Shown here one piece after another: positions 35,412 to 39,634 of a DNA stretch of 39,634 nt. Source of the stretch: Geomonas ferrireducens (GTDB taxonomy: Bacteria; Desulfobacterota; Desulfuromonadia; Geobacterales; Geobacteraceae); NCBI RefSeq assembly GCF_004917065.1, contig NZ_SSYA01000002.1, positions 1,386,114 to 1,425,747 on the forward strand, written 5' to 3'. Positions within the stretch are counted from its first letter, which is position 1, and each line of letters begins with the position of its first letter. The position numbers were made by a program, and so were the translations under genes. The notes beneath the pieces were generated by a model that was given only the letters and a program-made list of their open reading frames with translations, was not told where the DNA came from and did no database searches.

Positions 35412-35426
35412 GCGTCAAATTGACGC
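35412..35426. promoter_or_regulatory. Perfect 15-bp palindrome upstream of the GntR gene
   Basis: GCGTCAA (35412-35418), A, TTGACGC (35420-35426) is a perfect palindrome between glcF and the regulator gene, 67 bp upstream of the regulator start. An overlapping GACGC / GCGTC pair lies just to its left. It may be an operator for autoregulation. Confidence 0.4.
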
Positions 35427-35465
35427 ACTCGGCGACGGATTTTGGAACCGGCTTTCACCCCTCTC

Positions 35466-36707
35466 TCAGGCGTTCATACTCATCTGCAGAAGCTCGGTCA
35501 GGTGAATCACCTTGACCGGCGGTGTCGCCTCGGAGAGGGCCTTTTTGAGCTGCAACAGACAACCGGGGTTGCTGGTGACGAGGTAGTCGGCACCGGTCTT
35601 TTGTACGTTTAAAACTTTGCGCGAAAGCACCCGGTCCGACATCTCCGGCTTCTCGATATTGTAGGTACCCGCCGACCCGCAGCAGGCGTCAGCCTCCGGG
35701 AGTTCGCGGAAGTCGATGCCCGGTATGAGGTTAATGAGGGTGCGCGGCTGGCTTCGGATCCCCTGGCAGTGCGCGATGTGACACGCGTCGTGGTAGGTCA
35801 CCTTGAGCGGGAGCGGTTTCAGTAGCTCCTTAAGGGCGCCCGCCTCGCCGGCCAACACCTCGGAGATGTCGCGCACCTTCGCGCTGAAGGTGGTGGCCCC
35901 CTCTTCCCCGTCCAGGTGGTGACCGTACTTTTTGAGCTCCGCGCCGCAGCCGCCGCAGTCGGTCACCACGAAGTCGAGATCGTGCGACTCGAAGAGATCG
36001 GTGTTGAAGCGGGCCGCGTCCTTCAGCCCCTCCATGTCGTGCCCCAGCATGTTCGGGGCGCCGCAGCATTTCTGGTCCTTGGGGGTCACCACCTTGTACC
36101 CGAGAGCGGAAAGGAGCGTGACCGTGGCAAGACTAGCCTCGCTGAAGATGAGACTCATGACGCAGCCGAGGAAGAAGCCGGCCGTCCCCTTCTCCTTCCC
36201 CACCGCAGGAGTCACTTCCTTTATGGTCTGGCGCAGCGGCGCATCGGGTAGTTTCGGGAGGAGTCCCTCCATGCGCCCCAACGCCTCGGGGAACATCTTC
36301 AAAAGCCCGAGGGAGCGGACCACCTTCTGCAGGCCGGTTTTCTGGTACAGCCTGAGCGGCGCCGTGGCCGCCTCGAGACGGTCCGGGTGCGGCACGAGCT
36401 TTCTAAGGACCATGTCCTCCATGAGGGAGAGGCCCTTTTCGTTTTTCCGCTCACAGCGGAACTCGGCGACCAGTTCGCCTGCATTGACGCCGCAGGGGCA
36501 GGCCGAAGCGCACGCCTGGCAATCGAGACAGAGCGAAACGTACTCGAGGAACTTCTCGCTCTCCACGAGTTCCCCGTCCTGAAACTTGCGCACCAGCGCC
36601 ACGCGGCCGCGCGGCGAGGCGGTCTCCAGGAAGGTCTCCTTGTAGGTCGGGCAGTGCGGCAGGCACATGCCGCAGCGCATACAGTTGATGAGTTTTACGT
36701 AATCCAT
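35466..36707 (-). CDS. glcF: Glycolate/D-lactate oxidase iron-sulfur subunit (GlcF type)
   Basis: A 413-residue protein. Two 4Fe-4S ferredoxin motifs stand at the N-terminus ([12 protein letters not shown] and [12 protein letters not shown]), followed by two CCG domains ([11 protein letters not shown] with CGGCGAE, and [15 protein letters not shown]) that bind a further iron-sulfur centre. It takes electrons from the FAD subunit GlcD and passes them to the membrane quinone pool. Substrate: glycolate and D-lactate oxidases share this architecture. The neighbouring lactate permease and LrgAB favour lactate. It follows glcD by 132 bp, most of it a 9-bp tandem repeat. An AAGAGG ribosome binding site precedes the ATG. 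Confidence 0.9.
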   Translation of the reverse strand: MDYVKLINCMRCGMCLPHCPTYKETFLETASPRGRVALVRKFQDGELVESEKFLEYVSLCLDCQACASACPCGVNAGELVAEFRCERKNEKGLSLMEDMVLRKLVPHPDRLEAATAPLRLYQKTGLQKVVRSLGLLKMFPEALGRMEGLLPKLPDAPLRQTIKEVTPAVGKEKGTAGFFLGCVMSLIFSEASLATVTLLSALGYKVVTPKDQKCCGAPNMLGHDMEGLKDAARFNTDLFESHDLDFVVTDCGGCGAELKKYGHHLDGEEGATTFSAKVRDISEVLAGEAGALKELLKPLPLKVTYHDACHIAHCQGIRSQPRTLINLIPGIDFRELPEADACCGSAGTYNIEKPEMSDRVLSRKVLNVQKTGADYLVTSNPGCLLQLKKALSEATPPVKVIHLTELLQMSMNA

Positions 36708-36740
36708 AATGGCCTCTTTCTTAATGGTGCGTGCCGGCGG

Positions 36741-36812
36741 TCCGACTGGTCCGACTGGTCCGACTGGTCCGACTGGTCCGACTGGTCCGACTGGTCCGAC
36801 TGGTCCGACTGG
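36741..36812. repeat. 9-bp tandem repeat (TCCGACTGG)8 between glcD and glcF
   Basis: Eight perfect copies of TCCGACTGG lie in the 132-bp gap between glcD and glcF, inside the operon and 34-105 bp upstream of the glcF start codon. A degenerate tail (TCGTTGCTGG, TCGCTGCC) continues to the glcD stop codon. The unit differs by one base from the array at 25031-25093. Confidence 0.97.
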
Positions 36813-36839
36813 TCGTTGCTGGTCGCTGCCAGCGCCTGG

Positions 36840-38213
36840 CTAGAAGATCTTCCCGGGGTTCAAGGTTCCCCTGGGGTCGAACGCTCCCTTGATGCCGCGC
36901 ATGACGCGCAGCCCGGACTCGCCCACGAGCTTCGGCAGGTACTTCTTCTTGGCAACCCCTACCCCGTGCTCACCGGTAATGGTCCCCCCAATGGCGATGG
37001 TCGCCTCGAAGATCTCGCCGAAGGCCTGGTGCGCCCTCTTGATCTCGTCCGGGTTCCGCTCGTCGGTGAGGCAGGTCGGATGCAGGTTGCCGTCGCCGGC
37101 GTGCCCGAAAGTGCCGATGAGCAGGTCGTACTTCTTAGCGGTGTCCTGGATCAGCTTCACCATCGGGGCGATGCAGCTCCTCGGCACGGTGGCGTCCTCA
37201 AGGATCGTGGTGGGACGCACGCGGGCGAGGGCGGAGAGCGCCACGCGGCGGGCGGTAGCGAGCTTCAGCGCCTCCTCGGGGCTTGCCGCGGTCTGGAAGA
37301 AGGAGCAGTGGTGCCGCTCGCAGATCTCCCTGATCCCCGCGGCGTCCTCCTCGACCTGTGCCGGGTGACCGTCCACCTCGATGAGGAGCACGGCGTCGAC
37401 GTCAAGGGGAAGACCGACCTTCGCGTAGTCCTCGACGCACTTAATGGTGGTGCGGTCGAGAAACTCCAGAGTCGCCGGGATGATACGCGCCGCGATGATG
37501 TGCGAAACGGTGAGCGCCGCCTGCTCGAGTTGCGGGAAGTGCACCAGCATGGTCTTCTTCGTCTGCGGCTTGGGTATCAGCTTTACGGTGACCTCGGAGA
37601 AGACGCCCAGGGTCCCCTCGGAGGAGACGAGGAGCTGGTTCAGGTTGTATCCCGCCACATCCTTCACCATCTTTCCGCCGGTCTTCAGGATGTCGCCGTT
37701 GGCAAGCACGGTCTTCAGCCCCATCACGTAATCGTCGGTGACGCCGTACTTGAGCCCCCTGAGCCCCCCGGAGTTCTCGGCAACGTTGCCACCCATGGTG
37801 GAGATGTTCATGCTCCCCGGGTCGGGGGGGTAGAAGAGCCCCTTTGCCTCCACCTCGCGGTGCAGGGCCGAGGTGATCACGCCGGTCTCAACGGTTGCTG
37901 TCAGGTTTTCCTCGTCGATCTCGAGAATGCGGTTCATCCGGCTGGTCTGCAGCACGACCCCGGCGTCGAAGGAAATAGAGCCACCGGAGAGGTTGGTGCC
38001 GGAACCGCGCGGGGTGACCCTGATGCCGGAACCGTCGCAAAGCGCCATGACCCGGGCGATCTCTTCCGTGCATTTGGGAAGCACCACGACTCCCGGCCTG
38101 CTCTGCAGCTCCGGGGTAGAGTCGTAGCCGTAGCAGGCAAGCGATTCTGGGTCCGAAAGGGTATATTCCGCTCCTACTATCTCGGCGAGCGCCTTTATGA
38201 AACTGTTTTCCAT
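36840..38213 (-). CDS. glcD: FAD-linked glycolate/D-lactate oxidase subunit (GlcD type)
   Basis: A 457-residue flavoprotein of the FAD-binding type 4 / vanillyl-alcohol-oxidase family. The FAD pyrophosphate loop is [36 protein letters not shown] and [19 protein letters not shown] complete the FAD domain. The C-terminal catalytic cap has [11 protein letters not shown] and [15 protein letters not shown], with the His residues that bind metal and substrate. It oxidises a 2-hydroxy acid, glycolate or D-lactate, and hands electrons to GlcF. The preceding genes are lrgAB and a lactate permease, supporting lactate. GAAAGGAAA serves as ribosome binding site for the ATG at 38213. Confidence 0.92.
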   Translation of the reverse strand: MENSFIKALAEIVGAEYTLSDPESLACYGYDSTPELQSRPGVVVLPKCTEEIARVMALCDGSGIRVTPRGSGTNLSGGSISFDAGVVLQTSRMNRILEIDEENLTATVETGVITSALHREVEAKGLFYPPDPGSMNISTMGGNVAENSGGLRGLKYGVTDDYVMGLKTVLANGDILKTGGKMVKDVAGYNLNQLLVSSEGTLGVFSEVTVKLIPKPQTKKTMLVHFPQLEQAALTVSHIIAARIIPATLEFLDRTTIKCVEDYAKVGLPLDVDAVLLIEVDGHPAQVEEDAAGIREICERHHCSFFQTAASPEEALKLATARRVALSALARVRPTTILEDATVPRSCIAPMVKLIQDTAKKYDLLIGTFGHAGDGNLHPTCLTDERNPDEIKRAHQAFGEIFEATIAIGGTITGEHGVGVAKKKYLPKLVGESGLRVMRGIKGAFDPRGTLNPGKIF

Positions 38214-38289
38214 GGCAATCGTTTCCTTTCTTGCCGGGACCGCCCAAGGGCTTCAGTCCCCGTTTTGTGGTGAACCGCAGAACCTGCCG

Positions 38290-38982
38290 TCAGTGCAGGA
38301 AAAGAGGCAGATAGTATGGTGCGACGAGCGCAGTGAATACGGCCGCGATGGCCATGGCGACGCCCCCCATCGCTCCGGCTGTTTCGTTTTCGAGAAGGGC
38401 CACGGCGGTCCCCTGCCCGTGCGAGACGGTGCCCAGGGCAAGGCCGCGAGCGACCGGGCTTTTAACGCGGCAAAGCGACAGAAGCGATGGCCCCATGATG
38501 GAACCGATCATCCCGGTGGCGACCACGAAGGCGGCGGTGAGACTCGCCTCGCCGCCGGTCAGCCGCGATATCTCCACCGCTATCGGAACGGTCACCGACT
38601 TGGGTCCCAGGGAGAGGAGCACACGGTCGCCGAGCCCCAGTCCCCTTCCAGCAACGAGGGCGGCAGCCATGGTGGTCAGGGAGCCGGCTACGACGCCGGA
38701 CAGCACCGGGAGGGCGTGACTCTTCAGGACCCGGCGGTTGTGGTACAGCGGCAGTGCGAGGGCAACGGTGGCGGGCCCCAAGAGATAGGTCATGACGTCC
38801 TTCGCCGGCCGATACTCCTCCAGGGTCAGCCCCGTCGCCTGCAAAAAGGCGATGAGGGCCACGGTGCTTAAAAAAACCGGGTTAAAAAGCGGATGCCGGT
38901 AAGTAAGAAAAAGCCGGCGCGTCGCGAGATAGGCCCCCAGGGTGAGCGCCACGAAAAGGATGAAGAGAGGGAGGTTGTTCAA
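38290..38982 (-). CDS. lrgB: LrgB/CidB-family membrane protein
   Basis: A 230-residue integral membrane protein with about six to seven hydrophobic segments. Family motifs are LLGPATVALALPLY, KSVTVPIAVEIS and GTVSHGQGTAVAL. It starts with TTG 38982 and overlaps the lrgA stop codon by TTGA, so the two are translationally coupled. LrgAB/CidAB were first described as holin-like proteins, but homologues in Bacillus and Streptococcus were later linked to pyruvate transport. In a lactate permease / GlcDF operon, pyruvate export or re-uptake is the most economical role; this is inference from context. Confidence 0.93.
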   Translation of the reverse strand: MNNLPLFILFVALTLGAYLATRRLFLTYRHPLFNPVFLSTVALIAFLQATGLTLEEYRPAKDVMTYLLGPATVALALPLYHNRRVLKSHALPVLSGVVAGSLTTMAAALVAGRGLGLGDRVLLSLGPKSVTVPIAVEISRLTGGEASLTAAFVVATGMIGSIMGPSLLSLCRVKSPVARGLALGTVSHGQGTAVALLENETAGAMGGVAMAIAAVFTALVAPYYLPLFLH

Positions 38983-39344
38983 GGCTCCCTCCTCTTTTGC
39001 AGCAGTTGCACCGACGTTCCGGTGACCGCCACGCCGAGCGCCGCGCTTACCAGGAGGATGATGAGAAGTTCCAGACCGCTTTGGCGCATCAACGAGCCAA
39101 ACGACATGAGCCCCACCGAGATCGGAATGAAGAAGAAGGCGAAATGCTTGAGCAGGAATCCGCTCGCGGTCTCGATGTAGCGAGGTTTAACGAGGCCGGA
39201 GGTCAGCAGGGCGAACATGATCAGCATCCCCGCGACGTTGCCCGGAAGGGCTAGATGCAGCGCCCCGACCAGGTACACGCCAAGACGAAAAACCAGCCAC
39301 AACAGTGCGGTCTGCCAGATTATGTTCAGGAGGTTTCTTGCCAT
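38979..39344 (-). CDS. lrgA: LrgA/CidA-family membrane protein
   Basis: A 121-residue protein with four predicted membrane helices. ATG 39344 (MARNLLNIIWQTALLWLVFR) is chosen because it opens directly into the first helix and has AGAGGC upstream. An in-frame start 81 bp earlier would add a polar leader. Family features: GNVAGMLIMFALLTSGLVKP and FFFIPISVGLMSFG, typical of LrgA/CidA. It is the partner of LrgB, which starts within its stop codon. A very stable hairpin lies between it and the permease gene upstream. Confidence 0.92.
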   Translation of the reverse strand: MARNLLNIIWQTALLWLVFRLGVYLVGALHLALPGNVAGMLIMFALLTSGLVKPRYIETASGFLLKHFAFFFIPISVGLMSFGSLMRQSGLELLIILLVSAALGVAVTGTSVQLLQKRREP

Positions 39345-39435
39345 CGAGATGCTGCCTCTTTTGTGGGCTCCATCCCCTGCCGTCACTGAAGAAAAGGGCG
39401 TGGGGAAGGGACGGGGGTAATACAAACCTGCGGCA

Positions 39436-39483
39436 GTCGGCAGTCTTCCCCGGGAGGAACTCCTCCCGGGGAAGACTGCCGAC
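39436..39483 (-). terminator. Perfect 23-bp inverted repeat between lldP and lrgA
   Basis: Arms 39436-39458 and 39461-39483 are perfectly complementary with only a 2-nt loop (core CTTCCCCGGGAGGA / TCCTCCCGGGGAAG). It begins exactly at the permease stop codon. No T-run follows on the minus strand, so it may be a processing or stability hairpin that sets the ratio of permease to downstream messages, rather than a full terminator. Confidence 0.65.
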
Positions 39484-39634
39484 TTACGGGATCATCCAGG
39501 GGAATACGTAGGCCTGCAGCGCCACGATGCAGCCCATCACCGTGGTGAGAAACAGGGCGTGCTTCAGGGTGAAGCGGAACAGGTTCCCCTCTTCGCCTAC
39601 GAGACCGGTGGCGGCGCAGGCGACGGCGATGGAC
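39484..39634 (-). CDS. lldP: L-lactate permease, C-terminal end only (5' part outside window)
   Basis: Only the last 49 codons are in the window. They read [19 protein letters not shown] and then [18 protein letters not shown] followed by [10 protein letters not shown] and stop, which is the characteristic C-terminus of the LldP/GlcA lactate permease family (last membrane helix). These carriers import lactate, and often glycolate, with protons. It is the first visible gene of the lldP-lrgA-lrgB-glcD-glcF-gntR run. Whether further genes precede it cannot be seen. Confidence 0.85.
   Translation of the reverse strand, partial: SIAVACAATGLVGEEGNLFRFTLKHALFLTTVMGCIVALQAYVFPWMIP

Overview
The window is high-GC chromosomal DNA from a member of the Geobacteraceae (Geobacter, Citrifermentans or Geomonas type). 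The evidence is a tandem pair of OmcS-family hexaheme cytochromes behind an NHL-repeat protein, a monomeric isocitrate dehydrogenase / malate dehydrogenase / 2-oxoglutarate:ferredoxin oxidoreductase block, a glcD-glcF lactate/glycolate oxidase locus, and 9-bp tandem repeats between genes. No rRNA, complete insertion sequence or CRISPR array is visible.

Layout. 1-4475 (+): a surface electron-transfer cluster with an NHL-repeat protein (5' end outside the window), a Sel1-repeat protein, a small lipoprotein and two OmcS-type cytochromes. 4530-12000: an accessory stretch holding a membrane-anchored NERD-domain protein, about 1.1 kb without recognisable genes, an unrecognised 1201-residue secreted protein, an array of about ten 20-22 bp direct repeats, and a FnIII-like protein. 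12258-17007 (-): a housekeeping run of ispG, proS, pyrF, rlmB and the initiator tRNA. 17168-24902: isochorismatase-like and amidohydrolase genes, a PEBP-family protein, a RumA/RlmD-type methyltransferase, a CCA-adding-type nucleotidyltransferase and a GAF/HD-GYP protein, separated by dispersed and tandem repeats. 25264-31416 (-): the oxidative TCA block, icd-mdh and korDABC, each with its own terminator. 31925-34418 (-): aspS followed by a LysM lipoprotein. 34623-39634 (-): a lactate locus, lldP (partial), lrgA, lrgB, glcD, glcF and a GntR/FCD regulator.

How it fits together. The lactate locus would import and oxidise lactate (or glycolate) to pyruvate (or glyoxylate). The icd/mdh/kor enzymes carry out oxidative TCA steps and reduce NADP+, NAD+ and ferredoxin. 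The OmcS-type cytochromes would carry electrons to extracellular acceptors.

The observations I rate highest are: (i) the second OmcS-type protein has Leu where OmcS has the N-terminal His that, as I recall the filament structure, ligates a heme of the neighbouring subunit; (ii) a perfect 21-bp palindrome over the icd promoter, with one identical 10-bp half-site upstream of korD; (iii) the iteron-like array at 11099-11320; (iv) the large secreted protein at 7260-10865; (v) lrgAB embedded in a lactate operon.
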